Source: Ruminococcus sp. (GTDB taxonomy: Bacteria; Bacillota; Clostridia; Oscillospirales; Ruminococcaceae). Taken from it: DNA of 64,000 nt. A model generated the notes under the pieces. It was not told where the DNA came from, made no database searches, and saw only the letters and a list, made by a program, of their open reading frames with translations. Of the stretch, positions 52,427-60,366 are shown piece after piece (position 1 is the first letter of the stretch; each line of letters starts with the position of its first letter). The stretch spans positions 124,001-188,000 of the forward strand of contig JAFXSC010000018.1 in the NCBI GenBank assembly GCA_017525915.1, in the 5' to 3' direction. A program made the translations under genes and the position numbers.

Positions 52427-52455
52427 AGTATATCAAAATACTGGCGTTATGTCAA
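52427..52455 (-). promoter_or_regulatory. Promoter of the eight-gene transport locus
   Basis: On the minus strand TTGACA (52455-52450) and TATACT (52432-52427) are separated by 17 bases, about 58 bases before the solute-binding gene. It is the only strong promoter seen for 11.8 kb. No obvious regulator gene adjoins it. Confidence 0.8.
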
Positions 52456-52502
52456 GAATAATGAACGGCTTTTCCTGTGCCGCGAGGTTAAGTGTAAAAC
52501 TG

Positions 52503-52531
52503 TTGACAAACGTTCACTGTTGTGGTATCAT
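52503..52531 (+). promoter_or_regulatory. Promoter of the ABC-2 exporter operon
   Basis: TTGACA (52503-52508) and TATCAT (52526-52531) are separated by 17 bases, about 60 bases before the ATPase gene and divergent from the transport-locus promoter. Confidence 0.75.
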
Positions 52532-52591
52532 TTAACCATAGAGCCCCCGCTTACGCGGAAAACTTATCGTTAAAAGGAGCTGATAGCTGAA

Positions 52592-53332
52592 ATGTCAGAT
52601 GTACTTGAGGTCAGAGGACTCACCAAGCAGTATTCAAAGGTGCTTGCTGCGGACAAGGTGAGCTTCACGATCGGCGAAGGAGAGATATTCGCTCTCATCG
52701 GTCCGAACGGTGCCGGAAAAACTACCACGATACGCATGATCTCCACCCTGCTTATGCCAACTGCCGGAGATGCGATAGTCGCAGGCCACAGCGTCGTCAA
52801 GGAACCTGCAAAGGTGCGTGAGTGCATAACCTACCTCCCCGACGAAGCCGGTGCTTACAAGAATATGACCGGTCTGAGATACCTGCGCTTCATGGCAGGA
52901 CTTTTCGTCTCGGATATCGACGGTATCAATGCTGCCGTTGAACGTGCAAAGGAAATGTGCGGGCTCGGCGACCGCCTTGAGGACAAGATAGGCAGTTACA
53001 GCCGCGGCATGATAAGAAAGCTCCTGCTCTCACGCGCTGTAATGACACGTCCGAAGCTTGCCATACTTGATGAGCCGACCAGCGGACTTGACGTTCTCAA
53101 CGCTATTGAAATAAGAAAGATGATAAAGGAACTTGCCGAAAAGGAGAAGATGTCCTTCCTGCTTTCGTCGCACAATATGCTCGAGATAGAATTCGTTTCC
53201 GACCGCGTAGGCATAATCACAGGCGGTCATCTCATGGTGACCGGAAGCGCGGACGAGCTCAAGGAGCGCTACGGTGCGAACAACCTTGAAGAAGTGTTTG
53301 AAAGGGTGGTGAAAGAGCATGAAGTTCATTAA
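52592..53332 (+). CDS. ABC transporter ATPase (NatA-like)
   Basis: A 246-residue ATPase. Walker A is GPNGAGKTT, signature SRGMIRKLLLSRA, Walker B LAILDEPTSGLD and His in LSSHNMLE. The signature loop SRGM (not SGGQ) is usual in the NatA/CcmA class that pairs with ABC-2 permeases. Its stop overlaps the next gene by 14 bases. Exported substrate is unknown; NatAB homologues export Na+ or small peptides/antibiotics. Confidence 0.92.
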   Translation: MSDVLEVRGLTKQYSKVLAADKVSFTIGEGEIFALIGPNGAGKTTTIRMISTLLMPTAGDAIVAGHSVVKEPAKVRECITYLPDEAGAYKNMTGLRYLRFMAGLFVSDIDGINAAVERAKEMCGLGDRLEDKIGSYSRGMIRKLLLSRAVMTRPKLAILDEPTSGLDVLNAIEIRKMIKELAEKEKMSFLLSSHNMLEIEFVSDRVGIITGGHLMVTGSADELKERYGANNLEEVFERVVKEHEVH

Positions 53333-54677
53333 CCTTCTGAAAAAGGAGCTTTCCGAGCTCATAAACCTCCAGATGATACTGGGGCTGGTCGTGGCTCTCG
53401 GCATATTCATGGTTCTCGGCGGCATCATGGACACTACCATCGACGAGGCAAAGGAGGAGACCACCAACGTCACCATACGCCTCTGCGACCGCGATAATAC
53501 GGAGTATACGAAGTCACTGATAGAATCAATAAAGAAGGACGGCAATAAGGTCAAGATATTCGAGACATCCGGCAGCGACTATGCAGCTATATTGGATGAG
53601 AACGACATCAAGGACCTCATAATCATACCGGAGGGCTTTACTGCTGCCCTTGAAAAGAGCGAAAGGCCTGAGATAATCACGGTCTCAAGAATGAAATCTG
53701 CTGCAACTCTCTCAAACCTCAATGTCGGAACATCGAGCGGTCTTTCAATAATAAAGGACAAGATAGCCGCTGATGTTGCTTCAAGGAACGGAATGAGCGC
53801 GCAGGATTATTCCATTATCGAGACACCTGTACAGGTACGGGAGAATACCGTTGTTGACGACAAGTCCGCGGAGATAGCTCCCGGGGACATCATGAGCAAG
53901 ATAGCGCTTCAGAACAGCATCATGCCGCTAATAGTCTTCGTACTTATTATAATGACCTCGCAGATGCTCATGAGTGCCGTTGCAAATGAAAAGACCGACA
54001 AGACTCTTGAAACTCTCCTCTCTGCACCTGTTTCACGCGGCGCGGTCATCGGTGCAAAGATGCTTGCGGCTGCTATAATCGCACTTATCAATGCCGGTGT
54101 GTATATGTTCGGCTTCACCTTCTTCGTAAGCGGCGCGACAGATACAGTAGCAGATGCGGCGAAAGAACTCGTTGAAAGCTCGCTCTCAGTCGATGAGGCT
54201 ATCAGCAAGCTCGGACTTACGCTCGGAGGCCTCGACTACTTCCTTGTAGGCTTGCAGCTGTTCTTCACTATCATGATATGCCTTTCCGTATCGCTCATAC
54301 TCGGTGCTCTTGTGAACGACTCAAAGAACACCCAGAACATGATAATGCCTATCATGATGCTTGCAATGATACCTTACATGATATCCGTGCTTGCAGATAT
54401 AAACGGACTTCCTGCTGTATTCAGATATATCGTCTACGCTATACCGTTTACACATACCTTCTCGGCGATACCCAATCTCATGTTCGGAAACAGAACGCTT
54501 TTCTTTGCCGGACTTATCTATCAGATGATAGTATTCGCAATATGTATGTTCTTTGCACTCAGACTGTTCATGTCCGACAAGATATTCACGATATCCCTCA
54601 ACTTCGGTCAGAAGTCGAAATACAAGTCCAGGAAGCGCAAGGCTGAAAAGGCTGCCGCTTCCAAAAAGGAGGAATGA
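53319..54677 (+). CDS. ABC-2 type permease (NatB-like)
   Basis: A 452-residue permease. One helix near residues 18-38 (MILGLVVALGIFMVLGGIM) is followed by an external domain of ~160 residues (TNVTIRLCDRDNTEYTKSLI) and then about five helices from residue 190 to 430, with FLVG- and NDSKNTQNMIMPIMMLAM-type sequences of the ABC-2 class. The tail is Lys/Arg-rich. It forms the membrane half of the exporter with the ATPase before it and ends three bases before deoD. Confidence 0.88.
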   Translation: MKFINLLKKELSELINLQMILGLVVALGIFMVLGGIMDTTIDEAKEETTNVTIRLCDRDNTEYTKSLIESIKKDGNKVKIFETSGSDYAAILDENDIKDLIIIPEGFTAALEKSERPEIITVSRMKSAATLSNLNVGTSSGLSIIKDKIAADVASRNGMSAQDYSIIETPVQVRENTVVDDKSAEIAPGDIMSKIALQNSIMPLIVFVLIIMTSQMLMSAVANEKTDKTLETLLSAPVSRGAVIGAKMLAAAIIALINAGVYMFGFTFFVSGATDTVADAAKELVESSLSVDEAISKLGLTLGGLDYFLVGLQLFFTIMICLSVSLILGALVNDSKNTQNMIMPIMMLAMIPYMISVLADINGLPAVFRYIVYAIPFTHTFSAIPNLMFGNRTLFFAGLIYQMIVFAICMFFALRLFMSDKIFTISLNFGQKSKYKSRKRKAEKAAASKKEE

Positions 54678-54680
54678 TGT

Positions 54681-55388
54681 ATGTCCACACCTCACAATAA
54701 CGCTAACAAGGGCGATATCGCCCGCACTGTCCTCATGCCGGGCGACCCGCTCCGGGCAAGGTTCATCGCAGAGAATTACCTCGATTCACCAGTGTGCTAC
54801 AACGAGGTTCGCGGTATGCTCGGATATACCGGCACTTACAAGGGCGTAAGGGTATCGGTGCAGGGAAGCGGAATGGGTATACCTTCCATAGGCATATACT
54901 CATGGGAGCTTTTCAATGAGTACGGCGTTGAGAACATCATCAGGGTCGGCACAGCCGGAGCTGTTGCGGACGATGTTCAGCTCAGGGATGTTGTTATCGG
55001 AATGAGCGCGAGCACGAATTCCGCTTATGCAAGCCAGTACAGGCTGCCGGGAACTTACGCGCCGACGGCTTCGTGGAAGCTCCTGAGAGCGGCTGCGGAG
55101 GCTGCCGAAAGGAGCGGAAAGAGCTATCGCGTGGGGAATATCCTTTCGAGCGATACCTTCTACGATGATGCGGACAGCCTTGCACAGTGGCAGAAAATGG
55201 GCGTGCTTGCCATAGAAATGGAAGCCGCTGCGCTTTACATGAACGCTGCCCGTGCCGGAAAGAACGCGCTCTGCATACTCACCGTTTCGGACTGTCCCCT
55301 CAGAGGACTTTCCACGAGCGCAGAGGAGCGTCAGACTACCTTCCGTGACATGATGGAGATAGCCCTCGATACGGCTGCCGGAGTGTGA
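54681..55388 (+). CDS. deoD: Purine nucleoside phosphorylase DeoD-type
   Basis: A 235-residue phosphorylase of the hexameric class. MPGDPLRARFIAENYL is the phosphate-binding start, IRVGTAGAV the second phosphate/ribose segment, EMEAAALY the sugar-binding motif, and Asp in LTVSDC the catalytic acid. It splits inosine, guanosine and adenosine to base and ribose-1-phosphate. It lies three bases after the permease gene, so it is probably co-transcribed with the exporter and ended by the hairpin at 55411. Confidence 0.95.
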   Translation: MSTPHNNANKGDIARTVLMPGDPLRARFIAENYLDSPVCYNEVRGMLGYTGTYKGVRVSVQGSGMGIPSIGIYSWELFNEYGVENIIRVGTAGAVADDVQLRDVVIGMSASTNSAYASQYRLPGTYAPTASWKLLRAAAEAAERSGKSYRVGNILSSDTFYDDADSLAQWQKMGVLAIEMEAAALYMNAARAGKNALCILTVSDCPLRGLSTSAEERQTTFRDMMEIALDTAAGV

Positions 55389-55410
55389 ACGGATAACAAG
55401 CATACCATTG

Positions 55411-55453
55411 CCCCTGCACGGAGATACATTTCGCCGCAGGGGTTTGTTTTTTC
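55411..55453 (+). terminator. Terminator after deoD
   Basis: CCCCTGC (55411-55417) pairs with GCAGGGG (55436-55442) around an 18-base loop that may fold further, then T-rich sequence (TTTGTTTTTT). Confidence 0.75.
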
Positions 55454-55493
55454 ACGGAAATATTTTTCAATACCGTGTCACAAAACCGTGACC

Positions 55494-55522
55494 GGAAGCG
55501 TTATATTATATGAGACGTCTCA
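55494..55522 (+). promoter_or_regulatory. Candidate ECF-type promoter and palindrome before sigma gene
   Basis: GGAAG (55494-55498) and CGTC (55516-55519) are separated by 17 bases, a layout like ECF sigma-factor promoters. The -10 part lies in the perfect 12-base palindrome TGAGACGTCTCA (55511-55522). An A+T-rich TATATTATA between them could also serve the housekeeping factor. Self-activation by the sigma factor downstream is an inference. Confidence 0.35.
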
Positions 55523-55537
55523 AAGGCAGGTGATATA

Positions 55538-56059
55538 ATGGAACAGAATGATTCGAGAAAGCTGGAAATGCTGTATGAGCTCTATGAGCAGCCGATGTAC
55601 CGCATTGCGTATGCCTTTCTGCATAACAGGGAACAGGCTGAGGATGCCGTTTCTGATGCGTTCATAAGGATAATAGGCAAGCTCAGAAAGATCGGCGACC
55701 CGGATTCCCCTAAGACCAAGGGGTATATAGTCAAGGTCATAAAAAGTACATCTGTTTCGATATATCGCCGCAACAAGCGAAGATTCTCACACGAAATGCC
55801 TGTGAGCAGTGAAACCATGCAGATACCCGACCCGTTCAGTGCGGTGGAGGACAGCGTCCTCGCGGCTGATGCAGCGAGGGTTCTTGAAGGCGTGGACGAG
55901 GACGACCGGAGGATACTCCTTCTGCGTTGCAGCTGCGGTATGCAGTGGAAGGAGGTCGCAGAGCGCACATCGCTCAGCGAGGCTGCCGTCCGGAAACGCT
56001 TTGAACGGGCGAGAAAGAGAATTATCAAAGCAAAAGGAGGAAATAACGATGAAAACTGA
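55538..56059 (+). CDS. RNA polymerase ECF-type sigma factor
   Basis: A 173-residue sigma-70 family protein. Region 2 covers YRIAYAFLHNREQAEDAVSDAFIRII, with the usual aromatic and acidic DNA-melting positions. Region 4 is the C-terminal HTH (LRCSCGMQWKEVAERTSLSE, AAVRKRFERARKRI). It lacks region 3, as ECF factors do. AGGTG lies before the ATG. It overlaps the anti-sigma gene by 11 bases, the usual arrangement of an ECF pair. The signal it answers is unknown. Confidence 0.9.
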   Translation: MEQNDSRKLEMLYELYEQPMYRIAYAFLHNREQAEDAVSDAFIRIIGKLRKIGDPDSPKTKGYIVKVIKSTSVSIYRRNKRRFSHEMPVSSETMQIPDPFSAVEDSVLAADAARVLEGVDEDDRRILLLRCSCGMQWKEVAERTSLSEAAVRKRFERARKRIIKAKGGNNDEN

Positions 56060-57803
56060 CTGGAAAAAGATCACAGATGAGGCTTTCAGCTCTGATGAGA
56101 AGCATATTTTCTCCGACAGTTACTGCCGCCGCCGTGCGGAGATACAAGGAGGTCTCAATATGGACAAAAAGCGTGAAAGAACAAGGACAAGAAGGTTCAA
56201 TATAGGTATTGCTGCAACTGCTGCGGCATTCATTCTCATTCCCGTGGGTACGGTAGGAGCCCTGCATTTTGCAGGCGGCGGCAGCAAGGCTGGAAGCCCT
56301 GCTGCGGACGTAAGCAGCACTGAGTATTACACTGAAGCTGCGACACAGCTGTATGTCGGTGCGGTGGACATTGCTCCCGTAGCTACACAGATATATTCGG
56401 ATAAGTATTGCGTCATGGAGCTCGAATACGATACCTGCTATGATAATGTCCCGGTGAGGATCTTCAAGCAGAGGGGCTGCTGTGCATTTGAGTACAGGGA
56501 GAGCGGAGATATGAATATCATCACTCCGGGCATCGTGAAGTACAATGATTTCGACAAAATGCTGACTTCACTGACCAGCTATGGCGACATGACCTCATCT
56601 TACAGCACGGACGGATACATTACAAATAAAGACGGTCAGGAATGGCACATATATATAGGTCACAAGGCAGATGTGCTCGGCGCACAGCCCGGACAGTATC
56701 CGACCAGGAATCTCGTTGTGAAGTACGGCGATACTGGCTATGCACAGGTATTCTCGGTATATGATAATGTAACTGACGAAGACCTGAAAGCTTTTGCGGA
56801 GAGTCTCAGCATCAAAAAGCTTGATGAGCCGCAAGAGCGTATACTTCCTGCGGAGAACGTTCCGGAATATGCCGTTGTTGCCAGAAGCTTCGACGCGGCA
56901 TCGCGTGCTCAGGCGGATTATTACTACTTCCCCGAGGGATACAGACTGACGAATACGGCTGACAGCTTCAAAGCCGGCGGATACTACTACAACACGGTCG
57001 ATCTCATCAACGTGGAGGGCTCTGAGATAAACGCGTGCCTTTCATATTACGGAAAAGAGGACGAGTTTGAAGGCTTCCTCACTGATGTATTCAATGCGAA
57101 TGCAGTCCAGAGGGGCGGCACATGCCTCGATCCGATAACGGTAGGCGAGGGAAGCCAGAAGAAGACTGTCTACATCAGCAAGCGCAAGGAAGGTCCCTGC
57201 GATGGCGAGGACGAAGAAGGCTGGGAGGTTCGCCGCAATACCGACTGGTACGACAGAGATGTTGTTATCAGGTTCGACGGAACAGGTTTTGCAGTGCAGT
57301 TCTGCGTATTCCATGACCTTCCCGAGAAAGAACTGTTAAAATTTGCTGAGGGCATTGAGCTGAAGCTCACAGAGACAGACGATATTGCTGCTGAGAGCGA
57401 AACAGAGGTGACTTCTGAGGCTGAAACTGAAACCGTTCCTGCGGACGGTGTAAGATATCAGCTCACATTTGCAAATATACCCAAAAGTTACTCACACGCT
57501 GACGGCATCAATGCGGTGAACGAGACTACCGGCGGCTGTGTTACGCTCGGAGAAGCAGGAAAGCTCGATGAGCTTGAGATCACTATTGAAAATGAGCTTG
57601 GTTCAACTCTGTTTGAGCGCACACTTTCAAACTACGGTTATGAGAGGAAGGTTTACTATACTCCTGTTGACGGCGGCGGTACTGACGCTGCGATAGTGTT
57701 CAAGGAAGCAGGACTGATCGGCAAGGTACACATCAACGGCAAGGTGAGCGAGGACGAGATGTGGGCGATACTCAGCGAGATCAACATAGCTACGCTGAAA
57801 TAA
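56049..57803 (+). CDS. Probable anti-sigma factor with triple DUF4367-like external repeats
   Basis: A 584-residue membrane protein. Residues 1-49 are cytoplasmic (KKITDEAFSSDE, basic DKKRERTRTRR), a single helix spans about 50-75 (FNIGIAATAAAFILIPVGTVG), and ~510 residues lie outside. The external part has three copies of one pattern, each closing with an acidic helix: DEDLKAFAESLSI near 242, EKELLKFAEGIEL near 425 and SEDEMWAILSEINI near 566. This matches DUF4367-type repeats seen in anti-sigma partners. ATG 56049 follows AGGAGG and overlaps the sigma stop. Binding and release of the sigma factor are inferred. Confidence 0.8.
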   Translation: MKTDWKKITDEAFSSDEKHIFSDSYCRRRAEIQGGLNMDKKRERTRTRRFNIGIAATAAAFILIPVGTVGALHFAGGGSKAGSPAADVSSTEYYTEAATQLYVGAVDIAPVATQIYSDKYCVMELEYDTCYDNVPVRIFKQRGCCAFEYRESGDMNIITPGIVKYNDFDKMLTSLTSYGDMTSSYSTDGYITNKDGQEWHIYIGHKADVLGAQPGQYPTRNLVVKYGDTGYAQVFSVYDNVTDEDLKAFAESLSIKKLDEPQERILPAENVPEYAVVARSFDAASRAQADYYYFPEGYRLTNTADSFKAGGYYYNTVDLINVEGSEINACLSYYGKEDEFEGFLTDVFNANAVQRGGTCLDPITVGEGSQKKTVYISKRKEGPCDGEDEEGWEVRRNTDWYDRDVVIRFDGTGFAVQFCVFHDLPEKELLKFAEGIELKLTETDDIAAESETEVTSEAETETVPADGVRYQLTFANIPKSYSHADGINAVNETTGGCVTLGEAGKLDELEITIENELGSTLFERTLSNYGYERKVYYTPVDGGGTDAAIVFKEAGLIGKVHINGKVSEDEMWAILSEINIATLK

Positions 57804-57815
57804 GCTCCAAAGCTC

Positions 57816-57844
57816 TTGACAGATACAAGGATATGATATATAAT
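57816..57844 (+). promoter_or_regulatory. Exact consensus promoter after the anti-sigma gene
   Basis: TTGACA (57816-57821) and TATAAT (57839-57844) are separated by 17 bases. The start site would fall in or just before the hairpin at 57848-57872. It could be a distal promoter of the S10 operon or drive a short RNA. Confidence 0.65.
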
Positions 57845-57847
57845 TTT

Positions 57848-57872
57848 CAGGGGACGGTGTATTCGTCCCCTG
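57848..57872 (+). terminator. Hairpin after the anti-sigma gene
   Basis: CAGGGGACG (57848-57856) pairs with CGTCCCCTG (57864-57872) around GTGTATT; downstream sequence is A+T-rich but has no clean T run. It may end the sigma operon or cap a transcript from the promoter just upstream. Confidence 0.55.
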
Positions 57873-57965
57873 AGCTTATTATATTAATAGCACATGATAA
57901 GTTAAAACAAAATTATCGTTAACAAAAAATTTACAAAATATTTTCTCCCATTCTTCTTCAAACAG

Positions 57966-57994
57966 TTGCAATTTGTGGCAAAGTGTGGTATAAT
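57966..57994 (+). promoter_or_regulatory. Proximal promoter of the S10 operon
   Basis: TTGCAA (57966-57971) and TATAAT (57989-57994) are separated by 17 bases, preceded by a long A+T-rich stretch (57875-57960) that could act as an UP element. Together with the leader below it accounts for the 509-base gap before rpsJ. Confidence 0.8.
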
Positions 57995-58000
57995 TGTCAA

Positions 58001-58312
58001 TGTTGAGCGCACTGACAGTGCGCTGACTGCAAAAGATATGCGTTGAAACGGAAGGTTGCTGCCGGTATGGCAGGGAATTTCCGTGGAGTATGTCCGATTT
58101 TAAACCGGGCGAATGGGATAAGGGACACAGTTTGTGGTTTGTAACACGCAGCTTGCGTATGCGCTGTTATACTGTATTTGTGTCCGTATTAGTCTGCCAG
58201 TGTCCGGAAACCAGTGGTTTTCCGGATTTTTTTATCAGTACGGCAGGAAACACGCGGAAACGTGTGAAGTCCCAGAAAGCGTCCCCGTAAATTTATCAAG
58301 GAGGCGAAAATC
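58001..58312 (+). promoter_or_regulatory. Structured S10-operon leader with attenuator
   Basis: The ~310-base untranslated leader folds on inspection into several hairpins: AGCGCACT/AGTGCGCT (58006-58024), ACGGAA/TTCCGT with an inner CTGCC/GGCAG (58048-58084), TGTCC/GGACA (58091-58127), and a terminator (58203-58233). GGGACAC at 58122-58128 can also pair with GTGTCC at 58180-58185 or at 58200-58205; the last choice would break the terminator stem. The layout is that of a transcription attenuator. In Escherichia coli the S10 operon is attenuated by protein L4; whether L4 acts here is not known. Confidence 0.65.
58203..58233 (+). terminator. Leader terminator upstream of rpsJ
   Basis: TCCGGAAACCA (58203-58213) pairs with TGGTTTTCCGGA (58215-58226), followed by seven T (58227-58233), 80 bases before rpsJ. 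As a full intrinsic terminator inside a leader, it must be bypassed for ribosomal protein expression. Confidence 0.82.
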
Positions 58313-58627
58313 ATGGCAGTCAACGAAAAGATCAGATTCAAGATCAAGGGTTACGATCACGCTACTGTTGATATCGCAGCAGCTAAGATCGTTGAGGCAG
58401 CTAAGAGAAGCGGTGCGAGAGTTTCAGGTCCTATCCCGCTCCCCACTGACAAGGAGGTAGTTACTATCCTCCGTGCTGTTCACAAGTACAAGGACAGCCG
58501 CGAGCAGTTCGAGATGAGAACTCACAAGAGACTCGTAGACGTTATCCGTCCTACTGAGAAGACAACTGCTGCTCTTGACAAGCTTGAGATCCCCGCAGGC
58601 GTAGACGTTGTAATGGAAGTTAAGTGA
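58313..58627 (+). CDS. rpsJ: 30S ribosomal protein S10
   Basis: A 104-residue S10, standard length. [14 protein letters not shown] starts the protein, and GPIPLPTD and [15 protein letters not shown] are conserved. It sits in the 30S head and, as NusE, takes part in transcription antitermination. AAGGAGG precedes the ATG. It is the first gene of the operon and is separated from rplC by 108 bases holding three hairpins. Confidence 0.98.
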   Translation: MAVNEKIRFKIKGYDHATVDIAAAKIVEAAKRSGARVSGPIPLPTDKEVVTILRAVHKYKDSREQFEMRTHKRLVDVIRPTEKTTAALDKLEIPAGVDVVMEVK

Positions 58628-58652
58628 TTCCATACAGCAAAGTCTGGAAATA

Positions 58653-58709
58653 CCGCTCGGGAAGCGGAATGGCGGTAGTCCGCCGGTCATGTTGACGACC
58701 TTCGTCAAC
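58653..58709 (+). other. Three consecutive hairpins between rpsJ and rplC
   Basis: CCGCT/AGCGG (58653-58667), GGCGG/CCGCC (58671-58684) and GTTGACG/CGTCAAC (58691-58709) follow each other closely, without a T run. The other gaps in this operon are short, so this structured spacer stands out as a possible regulatory or processing site. Confidence 0.6.
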
Positions 58710-58735
58710 CAATAACCTAACAGGAGGAAAACGAT

Positions 58736-59368
58736 ATGCAGAAAGGTATTATCGGCAAGAAGATCGGTATGACACAGATCTTCGACGAGGCAGGAAAGGT
58801 AGTTCCTGTAACAGTAGTAGAAGCCGGTCCGTGCGTTGTTGTACAGAAGAAGACTGTTGAGAACGACGGATACGCAGCTCTCCAGCTCGGCTACGGCGAT
58901 GTTAAGATCCAGAGAGTGAACAAGCCTATGAAGGGCCACTTCGACAAGGCAGACGTTGCCTGCAAGTCAACCCTCAAGGAGTTCAGACTCGACGACTGCG
59001 ATTCTCTCAATGTCGGCGACATCATCAAGGCTGATACTTTTGCAGTAGGCGACGCTATCGACGTTGTCGGCACAAGCAAGGGTAAGGGCTACGCCGGTCC
59101 TATCAAGCGCAACAATCAGCACAGACTCAAGGAAACTCACGGTACTGGTCCTGTTCACAGACAGGCTGGTTCAATGGGTGCTTGCTCTTCACCTTCAAGA
59201 ATCTTCAAGGGCAAGATCCTCGCTGGTCACATGGGCGCTGAGCAGGTTACTGTACAGAACCTCGAAATAGTTAAAATAGACGCAGAGAACAATCTCATCG
59301 CTATCAAGGGCGCTATCCCCGGTCCTAAGGGCGGTATCGTTTGTATCGTTGACAGCGTTAAGGCTTAA
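58736..59368 (+). CDS. rplC: 50S ribosomal protein L3
   Basis: A 210-residue L3. [15 protein letters not shown] is the standard start, and the extended loop SGKGYAG-like [12 protein letters not shown] and [20 protein letters not shown] reach toward the peptidyl-transferase centre. Gln in that loop is the usual methylation target in some bacteria. AGGAGG lies before the ATG. Confidence 0.98.
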   Translation: MQKGIIGKKIGMTQIFDEAGKVVPVTVVEAGPCVVVQKKTVENDGYAALQLGYGDVKIQRVNKPMKGHFDKADVACKSTLKEFRLDDCDSLNVGDIIKADTFAVGDAIDVVGTSKGKGYAGPIKRNNQHRLKETHGTGPVHRQAGSMGACSSPSRIFKGKILAGHMGAEQVTVQNLEIVKIDAENNLIAIKGAIPGPKGGIVCIVDSVKA

Positions 59369-59385
59369 GGAAGGAGGAAGCGTAA

Positions 59386-60009
59386 ATGTCTACAATTTCA
59401 GTATTTGATATGACAGGTAAGCAGGTTTCCGAGACAGAGCTCAACGACGCAGTATTCGGAATTGCTCCCAACGAAGCTGTTATGCACGCTATGGTAGTAA
59501 ACTACCTCGCTAACCAGAGACAGGGCACACAGTCCACTCTTACAAGAACAGAAGTAAGCGGCGGCGGCAGAAAGCCCTGGAGACAGAAGGGTACAGGCCA
59601 TGCAAGACAGGGCTCGACCCGTGCTCCTCAGTGGGTTCACGGCGGTATCGCTCTCGGCCCGAAGCCCAGAGATTACAGATACGCACTCAACAAGAAGGTA
59701 AGAAGACTTGCAATGAAGTCTGCTCTTTCTACTAAGGTGCTCGACAACAACATGATCGTCCTTGATGCTCTCACTCTTGACAGCTACAAGACAAAGACCG
59801 TTGTTGAAATGCTCAAGGCTCTCGGCGTTGAGGGCAAGGCTCTCATCGTTACAGCAGAGGCTGATGCAAAGGTTATCAAGAGCGCAGCTAACATCCCCGG
59901 TGTTAAGACTGCTGCTGTAAATACTCTCAATGTATACGACATACTCAACTACGACAAGTTCATCGTTGTTAAGAATGCCGTTGGAAAGATCGAGGAGGTA
60001 TACGCATGA
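59386..60009 (+). CDS. rplD: 50S ribosomal protein L4
   Basis: A 207-residue L4 lining the exit tunnel. The conserved extended loop is RRQGT-like [34 protein letters not shown] in part, with GTGHARQGS and [10 protein letters not shown]4 binds the S10 leader in enterobacteria, which makes it the first candidate for autoregulation of the leader here. Its stop overlaps rplW by four bases. Confidence 0.98.
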   Translation: MSTISVFDMTGKQVSETELNDAVFGIAPNEAVMHAMVVNYLANQRQGTQSTLTRTEVSGGGRKPWRQKGTGHARQGSTRAPQWVHGGIALGPKPRDYRYALNKKVRRLAMKSALSTKVLDNNMIVLDALTLDSYKTKTVVEMLKALGVEGKALIVTAEADAKVIKSAANIPGVKTAAVNTLNVYDILNYDKFIVVKNAVGKIEEVYA

Positions 60010-60302
60010 TAAAGACAGCTCAGGATATCATCCTCAAGCCTGTTATCACTGAGAGATCCATGGATGATCTCCAGACAGGCAAGTACACCTTCAAGGTTGC
60101 GACCGATGCCAACAAGACAGAGATCAAGAAGGCTGTTGAGCAGCTTTTTGATGTCAAGGTCGCTAAGGTAAACACCCTCAACGTTAACGGCAAGGCCAAG
60201 AGAGTCGGCAGATACGCCGGCAAGACTTCCGGCTGGAAGAAGGCTATCGTTACTCTTACTGAGGACTCAAAGGCTATCGAGTTCTTCGAGGGTATGGTTT
60301 GA
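60006..60302 (+). CDS. rplW: 50S ribosomal protein L23
   Basis: A 98-residue L23 at the tunnel exit, docking site of trigger factor and [19 protein letters not shown] and [23 protein letters not shown] are typical. The ATG overlaps the rplD stop. A 64-base gap follows before rplB. Confidence 0.97.
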   Translation: MIKTAQDIILKPVITERSMDDLQTGKYTFKVATDANKTEIKKAVEQLFDVKVAKVNTLNVNGKAKRVGRYAGKTSGWKKAIVTLTEDSKAIEFFEGMV

Positions 60303-60366
60303 TAAACAGTCAGACCTGTTATGGGAGTAATGCTCCCGCGAAAAATGCATTAAAGGAGAAATTATC

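Noticed and set aside
55809-56048. 80-codon upstream extension of the anti-sigma frame
   Set aside because: It runs over the sigma gene in another frame and is Arg/Ser-rich; ATG 56049 has an AGGAGG site and starts a sensible cytoplasmic domain.
58090-58290. 66-codon open frame inside the S10 leader
   Set aside because: It has no ribosome-binding site, covers the terminator hairpin and has no recognisable protein features; the RNA structure explains the sequence better.
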